Under the pieces are notes generated by a model. It did no database searches. It was not told where the DNA came from and was given only the letters and a program-made list of their open reading frames with translations. Below are positions 42,287 through 51,703 of a stretch of 64,000 bases of DNA, piece after piece. A program made the position numbers and the translations under genes. The stretch's first letter is position 1. Each line of letters opens with the position of its first letter. Where the stretch lies: NCBI GenBank assembly GCA_024680755.1, contig JAILBT010000111.1, forward strand, positions 1-64,000, read 5' to 3'. Source of the DNA: Prevotella sp. Its GTDB lineage: Bacteria; Bacteroidota; Bacteroidia; Bacteroidales; Bacteroidaceae.

Positions 42287-43693
42287 TTATTTCAGCTCCA
42301 GGACCTGGGTGGCAACCTGATTCTCGGGGTCGATCTCCAGGAGCTTGGTGGCAACAGCCTTGGCAGCCTCCATATCGTCGGCCACGCGGGCATCGTAAGA
42401 GATCAGATAGAGATAAGCCTCCTTCAGACGGGCGATGTCGGCGCGGCTCTTCTCTGCCTTGTCGCCAAGCGAAGCAACGATTTTCTCATAGAAGGGCTTG
42501 GCCAGGCCGCCCTGCTGGTCGTTGTCCATAGCGTTGTTGACACGGGCGCGCCAGAAGGTGGCATACTCGTCGGCGTCGGGATATTTCTGTGCCAGCTGCT
42601 CGTAGAGCTCATCGGCAGTTTTCAGCGTAGCCAGACGGTCGTCTCCCTCCAGCTTTGCCGACTTGTAGTAGTGCAGCTGCGGCAGGCCAGCATAGTCGGT
42701 GGCTGTGGGAGTGCTGTACTCCTGCAGGTACTGCTGATAGAACTCGATGGCCTCGTCATACTGCTCCTGGTTGCTGTATGCCTCAGACAGCTGCTTGAGC
42801 ACACCGGCCTTCTTGTCGTTCGAGTCGAACTCCTGCTCGAGCGCCTTCTTATAGGCGGCGATGGCCTCGTCGTGCTTCTTGGCACCGGCCAGGGCGTTGC
42901 CGTGGTACGAATAGTCGAAATAGGTCAGCTTGGCCGAGTCGCTCTTGTTGAACAGGCGGTCGGCATACTCCAGTGCGCGGTCGAAGTTCTTCAGGTCGGT
43001 GTTGCAGAAGAAAGCCAGGCGGTTGAAGCCTGCGTCGCGGGGGCTCTTCTGCAGGGCATACTCGGCCACCTCGAGCGCCTTGTCGTGCTTGGCGGTGAGA
43101 TAGTATGACATGGCAAACGAGCGCAGGTCGCGTTCCTCCATCTTGCTGCGGTCGGCCTTTGCAAACTCAGCGATGGCGCGGTCGAACTCGTTCGACTGAT
43201 AGTAGATACGTCCCTTGAGTGCGTCCACCTCCAGGTCGGGACGCTGAGCCTTCAGGTCGTCCAGCTTTCCGACGGCCGATGTGGGACTGATCTTGCGGTA
43301 CACCTGAGCATACTTGATGTATGGCTCAGGATTCTTGGGGTCGAAGTAAATGGCCTGCTCATACTGCTTGGCTGCGGTGCCACCATCGTCGGCCATAGCA
43401 GCAATGTCGCCCAGCATGATGAAGCCGGGAGCATACTTCGGCTTCAGGTTAGTGGCATACTCGGCATAGACACGGGCATTGGCCGTGTCCTTCACCTCGT
43501 AGAACGCCTTGGAGAGCTTCATTATCTCCTCGCCGTTCTTCTTGTTCTTCTTGTAGGCGGCCTTGGCCTGCTTTTCGGCATCTGCGGCCTTGCTCTTGAT
43601 AGCGTTCACTGCTTCAGGTACCAGCTCCTGAGCCAGGGCAGGTGCTGCCCCCATGAGCATGGCACCCGCGAAAAGGTATTTCATTGTTCTCAT
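42287..43693 (-). CDS. Exported tetratricopeptide repeat protein
   Basis: The 468-residue protein has a signal peptide (MRTMKYLFAGAMLMGAAPAL) and about ten TPR-like helix pairs (for example A-K-Q-Y-E-Q-A-I-Y-F-D-P-K-N-P-E-P and Y-D-E-A-I-E-F-Y-Q-Q-Y-L). It is the last gene of the exbB-exbD-exbD-tonB-PstS-like cluster, a usual arrangement in Bacteroidetes, and probably scaffolds an envelope complex. The gap to the preceding gene is 198 bp. A strong terminator follows. Confidence 0.85.
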   Translation of the reverse strand: MRTMKYLFAGAMLMGAAPALAQELVPEAVNAIKSKAADAEKQAKAAYKKNKKNGEEIMKLSKAFYEVKDTANARVYAEYATNLKPKYAPGFIMLGDIAAMADDGGTAAKQYEQAIYFDPKNPEPYIKYAQVYRKISPTSAVGKLDDLKAQRPDLEVDALKGRIYYQSNEFDRAIAEFAKADRSKMEERDLRSFAMSYYLTAKHDKALEVAEYALQKSPRDAGFNRLAFFCNTDLKNFDRALEYADRLFNKSDSAKLTYFDYSYHGNALAGAKKHDEAIAAYKKALEQEFDSNDKKAGVLKQLSEAYSNQEQYDEAIEFYQQYLQEYSTPTATDYAGLPQLHYYKSAKLEGDDRLATLKTADELYEQLAQKYPDADEYATFWRARVNNAMDNDQQGGLAKPFYEKIVASLGDKAEKSRADIARLKEAYLYLISYDARVADDMEAAKAVATKLLEIDPENQVATQVLELK

Positions 43694-43891
43694 AATTCTT
43701 TTTATGTTTATATGTGTGTTACCGTTTTCTTGTCTCAAACACTATGTGTGCATGCTTTCTAATTAAATAACGCGCCGCAGGTGCAGAATGTTACTTTTCT
43801 TGCCTTTTCTTAACGTATTTGTCACTTCTTTTCAGATTTCTTTACGCTTCAGCACAGGTCTGTCATTTTTTTACTTTCAATGTCTCATCAT

Positions 43892-44860
43892 TCAATCTCG
43901 CACAATTTCCACGTTTCTGACCTCCATGTTACCCTGCACCGGCAGCAGCGAACTTTTGAAGATGATGAGTTGTCCGACGGGCAGTGTGAGGAAGTTGCTG
44001 AAGCGATATGGCAGTGCCCGCATGGGGTCGTTGACGAGCACATAGATGGTGCGTATCAGCGGGTAGTAGCCCATAGCCAGGTTATACTGATAGGGCTTAT
44101 AGCTATTGTATCGTGCTGCGGAGTCCATTTTAGAGACTCCCATCACGGTTATTTCCTTCTTGAATGTGACGTTTGTTGTGTCTCGCTTGTCATTGAGCCA
44201 GTTGTTACCGATGATGCCTATAGCACCGGGTGTTTTCTCCACATAGTTGATTACCTCGGGACTGCTTTTCACGGCAGCGATATTAGGGCTGTTGATGGGA
44301 CGGCCGTCGAGCAGCGAATCGACGCAGAAGTGTACGGCAGCCGACTTCTCGCTGTCGAAGCAGACGTCAATCTCGCCCAGCTTTGAGCCGGGATAAATCT
44401 CGCTCCACTGTCTTACCTCGCCGCTCAGTATGCGCTTGAGGTTCTTAACGGTTATGATGGAGTCGGGGTTTGAGCGGTGGCATATCAGCGCCAGTCCGTC
44501 ATAGCATATCTTTTTTGTTATTGGCAGGAAGCGTCTGTCTTTCAGGTTCTGTCGCTCCTTGTCGTTCAGGTCGCGTGTGGCCACGGTGAGCCACACCTTG
44601 TTTTCCATCAGCATGTTGATGGCGTCCAGCTCGTTGGTGTATATAGCCTCTACGGTGTCGCCGGGGTGCTGGGCGTTGAACACGTCGAGCAGTTCGTCCA
44701 TGATAGGAGCGAAGCTTTCGTCGGCAGCGAAATAGACGTGTCCGGTCACGGCGGCAGTGCCTGTGTATTCATCACTTTTAGGCTTGCTCCCACAAGCGGA
44801 GAGCAAGCCTAATGTCAGTATTGTCAAGCCCGCAAGGGCGTTGAGTGAGTTCTTTTTCAT
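43892..44860 (-). CDS. PstS-like substrate-binding lipoprotein
   Basis: The 322-residue protein has a lipoprotein signal (L-L-S-A-C-G-S, Cys23). It resembles phosphate-binding PstS/PBP-like proteins: F-A-A-D-E-S-F-A-P-I-M-D-E at the start and T-P-G-A-I-G-I-I-G-N-N-W-L later. Neither pstCAB nor phoU is nearby. The position after tonB is conserved in Bacteroidetes, so a role tied to the TonB system is more likely than simple phosphate import. Confidence 0.8.
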   Translation of the reverse strand: MKKNSLNALAGLTILTLGLLSACGSKPKSDEYTGTAAVTGHVYFAADESFAPIMDELLDVFNAQHPGDTVEAIYTNELDAINMLMENKVWLTVATRDLNDKERQNLKDRRFLPITKKICYDGLALICHRSNPDSIITVKNLKRILSGEVRQWSEIYPGSKLGEIDVCFDSEKSAAVHFCVDSLLDGRPINSPNIAAVKSSPEVINYVEKTPGAIGIIGNNWLNDKRDTTNVTFKKEITVMGVSKMDSAARYNSYKPYQYNLAMGYYPLIRTIYVLVNDPMRALPYRFSNFLTLPVGQLIIFKSSLLPVQGNMEVRNVEIVRD

Positions 44861-44880
44861 TCGGGGTTGTTGTAGGTGTG

Positions 44881-45714
44881 TTACTGCAGTCGGAACGTGA
44901 CGGGCACGGTGAACTTCACGCGCACTGCCGAGCCGTTCTGCTTACCGGGTATCCACTTAGGCATGGAGCGTACGACGCGCTGTGCTTCCTTGTCGAGCGA
45001 CGGGTCGACGCTCTTGACCACCTTGACATCAGTGATAGAGCCGTCGCGCTCAACGACGAACGTTACGATGACGCGTCCCTGAATACCGTTCTCTTCGGCC
45101 ACGACGGGGTACTTGATGTTCTTCGAGAGATACTCGAACAGGGCACCCTGTCCGCCAGGGAACTCAGGCATCTGCTCGACCACGTCGAACACCTTGGTCT
45201 CTTCCTCCTTGGGTTTCTCGTCGGCGATGACCTCCTTGGCCTTCAGCACCTCGCCTTCAGCCTCGTCGTTACCTTTCACGTCGAAGGTACCGATGGCGGT
45301 GTTGGTCTTGGCCAGCTCGTCCTGCGACTTGAGCTCGTCCTCTTCCTTCACCTCGTCGTCCTTCTTGATTTCGGGGGCGGTAAACTTCACCGAGCTCTTC
45401 ACCTTCTCGACAACCTTCTGTTCGACCTCGACCTTGATGGGCTCTTTACGTTCCACCTTGGCCTCCTTCTTCTGTGCGAGCTGCGAGAGCTCGACATCGG
45501 TCTCGATGGCCACATTGCTCTTCATGGCGTTCTGCACGACCATGTTCAGCACGACCACGGCCACAATAGTGGCGATGCCCGCCAGCATGAGCAAGATGGC
45601 CTTGATGTTGCGGCTGCCGGTGCCTTTGCGCAGCTGGTATGCACCATAAGCTTGGTTCTTGCCTTCAAAGACGAGGTCCACCCATTGGCTGTCCAACAAA
45701 TCTATTTTTGACAT
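44881..45714 (-). CDS. tonB: Energy transducer TonB
   Basis: TonB passes proton-motive force from ExbB/ExbD to outer-membrane TonB-dependent transporters (SusC type in this phylum). The 277-residue protein has an N-terminal cytoplasmic part (AYGAYQLRKG), one membrane segment (about 37-62), a long Lys/Glu/Val-rich periplasmic linker (about 80-180) and a C-terminal TonB domain (PVVAEENGIQGRVIVTFVVE). It lies 36 bp after exbD2 and 20 bp before the PstS-like gene. Confidence 0.94.
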   Translation of the reverse strand: MSKIDLLDSQWVDLVFEGKNQAYGAYQLRKGTGSRNIKAILLMLAGIATIVAVVVLNMVVQNAMKSNVAIETDVELSQLAQKKEAKVERKEPIKVEVEQKVVEKVKSSVKFTAPEIKKDDEVKEEDELKSQDELAKTNTAIGTFDVKGNDEAEGEVLKAKEVIADEKPKEEETKVFDVVEQMPEFPGGQGALFEYLSKNIKYPVVAEENGIQGRVIVTFVVERDGSITDVKVVKSVDPSLDKEAQRVVRSMPKWIPGKQNGSAVRVKFTVPVTFRLQ

Positions 45715-45750
45715 AGCTGTTTCAGTGTTTTAATGTGTTAAACCTTGTCT

Positions 45751-46398
45751 TTACTTAATACCCTTCTTCCCGAGCAGCTCGAGATCCTGGGGATTAATCT
45801 TGTCAATCACGTACTTGCTGATGCTGCATATCTGCATCTCGTCGAGCGCTTCCACCATGTTCTTATACGAGCAACTGTCGAGCGGCTTGATGATGATGGT
45901 CATCGTCTCGATCTTACCTGTGGGCAGCTCACCCTTACGTATGGCGTCGAGCTGCTTCTGGTATTGCTCGTCTGTCATGGTGCTGTTGATGGCCTGCTTC
46001 TTGGCATCGAGCTCCTTCTTGGCCTGCATGATCATTGCCACGGGGTTGTAGCCGAGCTCGATGGTGTGGTGTATCAGTATGCTACGCACACCGTCCTTGC
46101 CCCATGTGGTCTCCTTGATACAGTCGGGGTTCTCGTAGTCGGGCAGTCCCTCGACGTAGTAGAGCTTGTCGTCAGAAGCCAGATAGAGAGTGATGGTCTG
46201 CGAGGCCTTTGTCACGCTCTTGTCCTCCTTGCTCATGTTCTCGTCGTTGCTGGGCATACTGAGCTGCATGGCCTGAGGCTTGCTGAGGGAGGTACAGAGC
46301 ATGAAGAAGGTAATCAGCAGCATCATCATGTCCACCATGGGCGTGAAGTCCACGCGGACACTCATCTTCTTCTGTTTACTGTTATTTTTCTTTGCCAT
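45751..46398 (-). CDS. exbD: ExbD-type biopolymer transport protein (second)
   Basis: The 215-residue protein has one membrane segment after a short Lys-rich N-terminus, with the ion-path motif V-D-F-T-P-M-V-D-M-M-M-L-L-I-T-F-F-M-L (essential Asp in P-M-V-D). The periplasmic part is longer than in E. coli ExbD. The start lies 3 bp after the stop of the first exbD. Confidence 0.93.
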   Translation of the reverse strand: MAKKNNSKQKKMSVRVDFTPMVDMMMLLITFFMLCTSLSKPQAMQLSMPSNDENMSKEDKSVTKASQTITLYLASDDKLYYVEGLPDYENPDCIKETTWGKDGVRSILIHHTIELGYNPVAMIMQAKKELDAKKQAINSTMTDEQYQKQLDAIRKGELPTGKIETMTIIIKPLDSCSYKNMVEALDEMQICSISKYVIDKINPQDLELLGKKGIK

Positions 46399-46401
46399 GT
46401 T

Positions 46402-47028
46402 TTATTCCTCCGCTTTTTTGTAAGACGTGAGCAGCTGGTAACGGTTTTCGTTCATGTCCTGCAGCTCACTCATCACTTTCTTAATACTGCTGTAGGGCGT
46501 GGTGACGTCGGCCTTGATACAGAGCTTCAGGTCAGGGTTGTTGCCCTTTGCGGCTTTCACCCAGTGCTGGAACTCGGACATCTGCTTGCTTTCGCCTTCA
46601 CCAATGCTGTCGGTGGGAATGCCTCCTCCGACCTTTAGCCCTTCAGACATCTTCTCGCGCGGCAGAGTCAGGTAGGCCGACAGCTTTGTCATCGAGATGC
46701 CAAACTGCGGGTCGTCTCTGAACTTTGTGCGCTGCTCTCCGCTAAGCTGAACACCGAACAGGTCGCACATCTCGTCGAGCGCAGCCACCAGGTCGCTGGT
46801 TTTGTCCATGCTCATAAAGACTTGCCCCTGAGGATTGACGGTGATGTTCAGCACGTCTGCGGTAGGCACCTTAGCCTCTGTCACAGATCCGGGCGTTACC
46901 ACCTTCACTGCCTCGTTCTTGACGAAGGTAGAGGTCAGCATGAAGAAGGTGAGCAGCAGCACCATCACGTCGGACATAGGCGTCATGTCTATCCAGACGT
47001 CGTTTTTCTTTATTTTTACTTTACCCAT
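46402..47028 (-). CDS. exbD: ExbD-type biopolymer transport protein (first)
   Basis: The 208-residue paralogue of the next gene has the motif W-I-D-M-T-P-M-S-D-V-M-V-L-L-L-T-F-F-M-L, with the conserved Asp in P-M-S-D. Two different ExbD chains in one operon suggest a hetero-oligomeric motor with ExbB. Confidence 0.93.
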   Translation of the reverse strand: MGKVKIKKNDVWIDMTPMSDVMVLLLTFFMLTSTFVKNEAVKVVTPGSVTEAKVPTADVLNITVNPQGQVFMSMDKTSDLVAALDEMCDLFGVQLSGEQRTKFRDDPQFGISMTKLSAYLTLPREKMSEGLKVGGGIPTDSIGEGESKQMSEFQHWVKAAKGNNPDLKLCIKADVTTPYSSIKKVMSELQDMNENRYQLLTSYKKAEE

Positions 47029-47061
47029 AGTAACTCAGATAGATTAAAGGGTTAGTAAAAA

Positions 47062-47892
47062 TTAAGCTTCGTCGGTGTGAGATGCAGCGTAGGTCTGTGC
47101 GATGGAGTAACCAATCTCGTCCAGTGCGAAGGAAATCTTGTCGATGCGGTTTGTGAAGAAGTTGTATGAGATCACAGCGCACCAAGATGTACCGATACCG
47201 AAGGCGGTGTTGATCAGAGCCTCAGAGATACCGGTTGACAGCTCGAGCGAGTCGCCGCCGCCGCCTGCAGCCAGAGCCTGGAACGACTTGATCATACCGA
47301 CCACCGTACCGAGCAGACCGGTCAGCGTACCGAGCGTGACGATGGTAGCGATGATGGGCAGGTTCATAGTCATGGTGGGCATTTCCACGGCGATGGCCTC
47401 CTCGTGTGCCTGCTGGATCTTGGCAATCTTCAGCTCCTTCTTCACTCCGGTGGTGTTCTCGGCCTCCTTGTATGCATTGACGCTTGCAGCCACGATGTTA
47501 GCCACCGAGCCACCCTGATACTGACAGTCCTTGAGGGCCTTGTCGAAGTCCTTAGCCTTCAGGTCGGCCTTAATCTTTGCCAGGAACTTGGCCAGCTTCT
47601 CCTTACCGATGCACTTGCTGAGAGCCAGAACGCGCTCGAGCGACATGCAGAGCACAGTGAGCAGCAGAGCGTGGATGACAGGCACGATGACACCGCCCTT
47701 GTAGATGGTGCCAAGGATGTCAAGAGGAGCGCCCTCGCTGGTGCCGCCGGCGAAGTGGCTGCCGTTACCAAGGTTGAACTCGAAGTTGCAGAATGCGATG
47801 ACGAGACATGCGACGATAATCCAGATCGCGTCTTTCACTCCGATGCTGCTCTGCTTCTTTGCAGGGGCAGCTGCTTTTGTGTTTGTTGCCAT
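47062..47892 (-). CDS. exbB: ExbB/TolQ/MotA-family proton channel protein
   Basis: The 276-residue membrane protein has an extra N-terminal hydrophobic segment (about 20-40). The family core follows: the G-G-V-I-V-P-V-I-H-A-L-L-L-T-V segment and the C-terminal pair with L-G-T-L-T-G-L-L-G-T-V-V-G-M-I. It heads the exb-ton operon. A promoter box lies at 48015-48022. Confidence 0.93.
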   Translation of the reverse strand: MATNTKAAAPAKKQSSIGVKDAIWIIVACLVIAFCNFEFNLGNGSHFAGGTSEGAPLDILGTIYKGGVIVPVIHALLLTVLCMSLERVLALSKCIGKEKLAKFLAKIKADLKAKDFDKALKDCQYQGGSVANIVAASVNAYKEAENTTGVKKELKIAKIQQAHEEAIAVEMPTMTMNLPIIATIVTLGTLTGLLGTVVGMIKSFQALAAGGGGDSLELSTGISEALINTAFGIGTSWCAVISYNFFTNRIDKISFALDEIGYSIAQTYAASHTDEA

Positions 47893-48014
47893 AAAGCTGT
47901 GTTTTGGTTTTTGGTTATAAATAATAAATTAGTTAGTAAATAAAAATCTCTGTCTCGGTCAGTTATACGTTTTTGTCTGCTTTTGTTTTAAGGTTAAACG
48001 TGTGTTTCACCCCG

Positions 48015-48022
48015 CAAAGATA
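48015..48022 (-). promoter_or_regulatory. -7 promoter box of the exb-ton operon
   Basis: The reverse strand reads TATCTTTG, an exact consensus match, 122 bp upstream of the exbB ATG. Confidence 0.6.
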
Positions 48023-48125
48023 GATATTTTCTGAGTATTGCTTGCAGGTTTAACAAGTTTTAACGTGCTTTTTCTCTCGTTTTTCGTTCGCTGACGTGTG
48101 TTGTGCGCGTGTGTGGTATTTTTTT

Positions 48126-49340
48126 TCATTGCAGCCGGCCGAGACTGTCGGCAATGCGCTTCAGGGCCTGCCGTATATTGTCGTCGCTGGTGGCATAGCT
48201 CATGCGGAAACAATCGGGCGCGCCGAAGGCATCGCCGCCCACGGTGGCCACATGTCCGTCTTCGAGCAGGTAGAGTGCCAGGTCTGAGCTGCCGGCAATG
48301 GTCTTTCCTGCCAGCGAGCTTGCCGACGTGGCTGGCACCTGGCGTCCGTAGAAGCTGCTGCACCTGGGGAAGAGGTAGAAGGCCCCCTGCGGCACGTTGA
48401 CCTCGAGCCCGGGTATCTGGCTGGCCAGATGGACGATGAGGTCGCGTCGGCGCTGGAAGGCCAGCCGCATGTCTTCCACACACTGCTGCGAGGCCTGGTA
48501 AGCCTCGAGTGCAGCTTTCTGGCTGACGCTGCACGGGCCACTGGTGTATTGCCCCTGCAGCTTGTTGCAGCCCTTCACTATCCACTGCGGCGCGGCTATG
48601 TAGCCTATGCGCCAGCCTGTCATGGCGTATGCTTTCGATACGCCGTTGACCACGATGGTACGCTCTTTCATGCCGGCAAACTGCGCTATCGACTCATGTC
48701 GGCCCACATAATTAATGTGTTCGTATATCTCGTCGGCCAGGACAAACAGGTTATCTTGGCTGAGCACGATGTCTGCTATCTGCTTCAGTTCGTCGCGGCT
48801 ATAGACGCTGCCTGTAGGGTTGCTGGGCGAACAGAGTATGAGCAGGCGTGTCTGTGGTGTGATGGCCCGACGGAGCTGTTCGGCAGTAATCTTGAAGTCT
48901 TGCTCGATGGTGGCTTCGACGAACACGGGCCGCCCGCCGGCCAGCAGCACCATCTGCGGGTAGCTGACCCAGTAGGGTGCTGGAATAATGACCTCGTCGC
49001 CCGGGTTGACCAGGGCCATCACCGTGTTGCACACGCTCTGCTTTGCGCCGTTGCTGACTAGCAGTTCGTCGGTGCTGTAGTCGAGACCGTTTTCCCGTTT
49101 CAGCTTGTCGCTGATGGCCTGACGCAGGTCGATGTATCCCGGCACGGGCGAGTAGCGACTGTAGTTGTGGTCGATGGCCAGCTTGGCCGCTTCCTTGATA
49201 TGCTGGGGCGTGTTGAAGTCGGGCTCGCCCACGCTCATATTGATGACGTCGATGCCCTGTGCCTTCATCTCGGCACTTTTCTGCGACATGGCCAGCGTGG
49301 CCGATGGAGCCAGACGCTGAAGACGGTTAGAGAGCTGCAT
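48126..49340 (-). CDS. Class I/II aminotransferase, aspartate aminotransferase-like
   Basis: This 404-residue PLP enzyme has substrate and cofactor motifs M-S-V-G-E-P-D-F-N-T-P near the start, S-N-P-T-G-S-V-Y and the Schiff-base lysine in VVNGVSKAYAMTGWRIGY. The overall pattern fits the AspC branch (subfamily I-gamma), which usually transfers between aspartate and 2-oxoglutarate. I chose the ATG at 49340. The frame stays open to 49463 through an 8-bp array, which is not likely coding. Confidence 0.93.
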   Translation of the reverse strand: MQLSNRLQRLAPSATLAMSQKSAEMKAQGIDVINMSVGEPDFNTPQHIKEAAKLAIDHNYSRYSPVPGYIDLRQAISDKLKRENGLDYSTDELLVSNGAKQSVCNTVMALVNPGDEVIIPAPYWVSYPQMVLLAGGRPVFVEATIEQDFKITAEQLRRAITPQTRLLILCSPSNPTGSVYSRDELKQIADIVLSQDNLFVLADEIYEHINYVGRHESIAQFAGMKERTIVVNGVSKAYAMTGWRIGYIAAPQWIVKGCNKLQGQYTSGPCSVSQKAALEAYQASQQCVEDMRLAFQRRRDLIVHLASQIPGLEVNVPQGAFYLFPRCSSFYGRQVPATSASSLAGKTIAGSSDLALYLLEDGHVATVGGDAFGAPDCFRMSYATSDDNIRQALKRIADSLGRLQ

Positions 49341-49402
49341 GTTATTTAGTTGAGAGTTGAGAGTTGAGAGATGAAAGATGAGAGATGAAAGATGAAAGAT
49401 GA
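49341..49402. repeat. 8-bp array (GAGAGTTG/GAGATGAAA) before the aminotransferase gene
   Basis: Units GAGAGTTG and AGATGAAA/AGATGAGA repeat about seven times immediately upstream of the start codon, in its 5' leader. Confidence 0.85.
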
Positions 49403-49552
49403 AAATGGTGAGACGATGCCCTTGCGATCTGGTCAGGCTGGCACATGGCCTTTCCGCACACAAACCAAGCTTACAGGTCGGTATAATCCGCTTTTATTCG
49501 TTGTCTAAAAAAAAAGATTGTAAACTATATGTAGTGCCAGTTCCTCATTTGT

Positions 49553-50029
49553 TCAGAACTTTGCCATCTTAATGGCCACGACTGCACACTCGTCGCCTTT
49601 GTTGCCGAGTCGTCCGCCGGAGCGGTCCTTTGCCTGCTGCAGGTCGTTGGTAGTGAGCAGTCCATAGACCACTGGTATCTCGCTGGTGGCGTTCAGTCGG
49701 GCAATGCCCTCGGTCACGCCCTGACAGATGTAGTCGAAGTGTGGTGTCTCGCCGCGTATGACGCTGCCGAGGATGATAATGGCGTCGTAGCCGCCGTTGA
49801 GCGACATCTGATGTGCGCCATAGATGAGCTCGAAGCTGCCGGGCACGGTCTTGACGTGTATGTTCTCTGGCAGGGCGCCGTGTTTCTCCAGTGTGCTGAC
49901 GCAGCCGCTGAGCAGGGCTCCCGTCACCTCGGGGTTCCATTCTGCCACCACCACTCCGAAGCACATGTTGCTTGCGTCGGGCACCTTTGAGAAATCGTAG
50001 TCGGAAAGGTTGTGCAGTGCTGTTGCCAT
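49553..50029 (-). CDS. ribH: 6,7-dimethyl-8-ribityllumazine synthase
   Basis: This is the penultimate step of riboflavin synthesis. The 158-residue protein carries the family blocks [35 protein letters not shown] (catalytic His) and [11 protein letters not shown] chose the ATG at 50029; the open frame upstream has no family sequence. No other rib genes are nearby. It follows a TPR membrane protein gene with a gap of 224 bp. Confidence 0.95.
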   Translation of the reverse strand: MATALHNLSDYDFSKVPDASNMCFGVVVAEWNPEVTGALLSGCVSTLEKHGALPENIHVKTVPGSFELIYGAHQMSLNGGYDAIIILGSVIRGETPHFDYICQGVTEGIARLNATSEIPVVYGLLTTNDLQQAKDRSGGRLGNKGDECAVVAIKMAKF

Positions 50030-50253
50030 AGTTGTAATGAAGAATGAATGGTGTTTGTGTTTAATCAGGAATGTCAATATCTCACGTTGGACGAGCCAGG
50101 CGAGCTGAAGCCGGGCTGCCAACTGGCGTACATCCGAGCAACGAAAAACTGAGAACCGAGAACTGGCTTCAATTCTCAATTCTCAGTTATCGTTTGTCCG
50201 CTGTGACATTCAAGTCTCGGCTTCCAGCTGTCAACTCTCAGCTCTCTCAAGTG

Positions 50254-50931
50254 TCATTTCACCCGCTCGATATATGCGTCTATCGACTGGTAGGCCATAG
50301 AGTTGAAGTACTTGTCCTTGACCTGCTGATAGCACTTCAGCGCATCTTCCTTCTTGCCCTGGCTCTCAAGTATCTCTCCGGCCTGGACGAGGAAGGTTGG
50401 CGAAAGGGAGTTGTTGTCGGCTTTCTCGGCAGCTTTCTTCAGCGTTGTGACGGCCTTGTCGAGCTGGTTCAGGTGTGCGTATGCGTTGCCGAGGGCACCG
50501 AGGGCAGCTGGCGAAATCATCTGGTCGTCGCGTGCAGAGAAGTCTTCGAGGCATTTCACGGCCTCTTCCCACTTGCTCAGGTTAGCGTTGCACAGTCCGG
50601 CATAGAGCTTGGCCAGGTTGCCGGCATCGGTGCCGCCGTGCTCCTTTGCAATCTGCTCGAAGCCGACCACGCCGGTGCTGTCGCCCTTGAGGGCCTGCTC
50701 ATAGCGCTGCTGGGCGAAGAGCTGCTGTGCCTTAGCCAGCTCGGTGCTGGCTTTTTCCTCACCGGGCACCGACACGAAATTGTGGTACATCACGGCACCG
50801 GCTACGATGACAATCACGGCGCACACGCAGCCTACAATCATTTTCTTGTTCTTGAGGAACCAGGCCTCGTTCTTTGAGAGCGTCTCTTCCAGGTTGGTTG
50901 CGCCCTGCTGTTGCAAGTTTTCTTTTGCCAT
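50254..50931 (-). CDS. Membrane-anchored TPR protein (YfgM-like)
   Basis: The 225-residue protein has a cytoplasmic N-terminus, one membrane segment (about 31-51, MIVGCVCAVIVIVAGAVMY) and a periplasmic region with three to four TPR pairs. The arrangement resembles YfgM, a periplasmic chaperone partner of the Sec translocon. Its place beside ribH is common in Bacteroidetes. A TAACTTTG box lies at 51007-51014 (reverse strand). Confidence 0.82.
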   Translation of the reverse strand: MAKENLQQQGATNLEETLSKNEAWFLKNKKMIVGCVCAVIVIVAGAVMYHNFVSVPGEEKASTELAKAQQLFAQQRYEQALKGDSTGVVGFEQIAKEHGGTDAGNLAKLYAGLCNANLSKWEEAVKCLEDFSARDDQMISPAALGALGNAYAHLNQLDKAVTTLKKAAEKADNNSLSPTFLVQAGEILESQGKKEDALKCYQQVKDKYFNSMAYQSIDAYIERVK

Positions 50932-51006
50932 TATTACTATTTAATTTTATGTTTCTCTCCCATTGCCGCACGGCGGCTTTCTGCCTGTACGGGCGTAAAG
51001 GCGCGG

Positions 51007-51014
51007 CAAAGTTA
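51007..51014 (-). promoter_or_regulatory. -7 promoter box of the TPR membrane protein
   Basis: The reverse strand reads TAACTTTG, an exact consensus match, 75 bp upstream of the ATG. Confidence 0.6.
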
Positions 51015-51112
51015 CATATTATTTTCTGAACGACGAAATTTTGTGCTGTTTTTTTTCTTATATTCACTTTCGGTCTGTTTGCGCCGTCTGCCTGGGTGCC
51101 TCCCTGCTGCAG

Positions 51113-51679
51113 CTATCTGAAGCCCGCCAGCTTGTGTGTCTGTAGCGAGAGGCGCCATTCGGGGTGCTGCAAGACGTAGGCTGTTGCGGCCTCAATAATC
51201 AGACGGTTGCGACGGGCATCGCCTGTGTCGCATGGCTGCAGATAGTAGTAGTCAGCGTCAATGCCCTGCGTGTCTGGCCTGAATGACGGCGAGAGAAAGA
51301 GCAGCTTCAGCTCGTTGCAGCGTCGCAGCACCACGGGCGCGGCTTTGGGCGAGAGCGTCACCCAGTCGATGCCCTTGGGCAGTGTGTGCGTGCCGTTGGT
51401 CTCTATGGCTATGGTGTATCCCGCGGCATGCAGGGCGTCGGTCAGCGGCTCGTCGGCCTGCAGCGCCGGCTCGCCACCCGTCAGCACCACGAAGCGCGCG
51501 GGGTATGTTGCGATGGCCTGTACGATGTCGGCAGCCGACATCTGACGGAAGCTGTCGTGGGCGGTGTCGCAGAAAGGGCAACGGAGATTGCACCCGCTGA
51601 AGCGCACGAACACGGCGGCGCGGCCCGTGTGCCGGCCCTCGCCCTGCAGACTGTAGAATATCTCGTTGACGCGATACAC
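51113..51679 (-). CDS. queE: 7-carboxy-7-deazaguanine synthase QueE
   Basis: This radical SAM enzyme of the queuosine/7-deazaguanine pathway turns carboxytetrahydropterin into CDG. The 188-residue protein binds its 4Fe-4S cluster through C30-x3-C34-x2-C37 in F-S-G-C-N-L-R-C-P-F-C-D, and has L-T-G-G-E-P-A-L and I-E-T-N-G-T. It is the second gene of a queD-queE pair, 24 nt apart. Confidence 0.95.
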   Translation of the reverse strand: MYRVNEIFYSLQGEGRHTGRAAVFVRFSGCNLRCPFCDTAHDSFRQMSAADIVQAIATYPARFVVLTGGEPALQADEPLTDALHAAGYTIAIETNGTHTLPKGIDWVTLSPKAAPVVLRRCNELKLLFLSPSFRPDTQGIDADYYYLQPCDTGDARRNRLIIEAATAYVLQHPEWRLSLQTHKLAGFR

Positions 51680-51703
51680 AGAGGTAGTGTTTACTCGATA
51701 GTA

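Noticed and set aside
43892-44860. Part of a phosphate ABC transporter operon
   Set aside because: No pstC, pstA, pstB or phoU is nearby; the gene lies inside the exb-ton operon.
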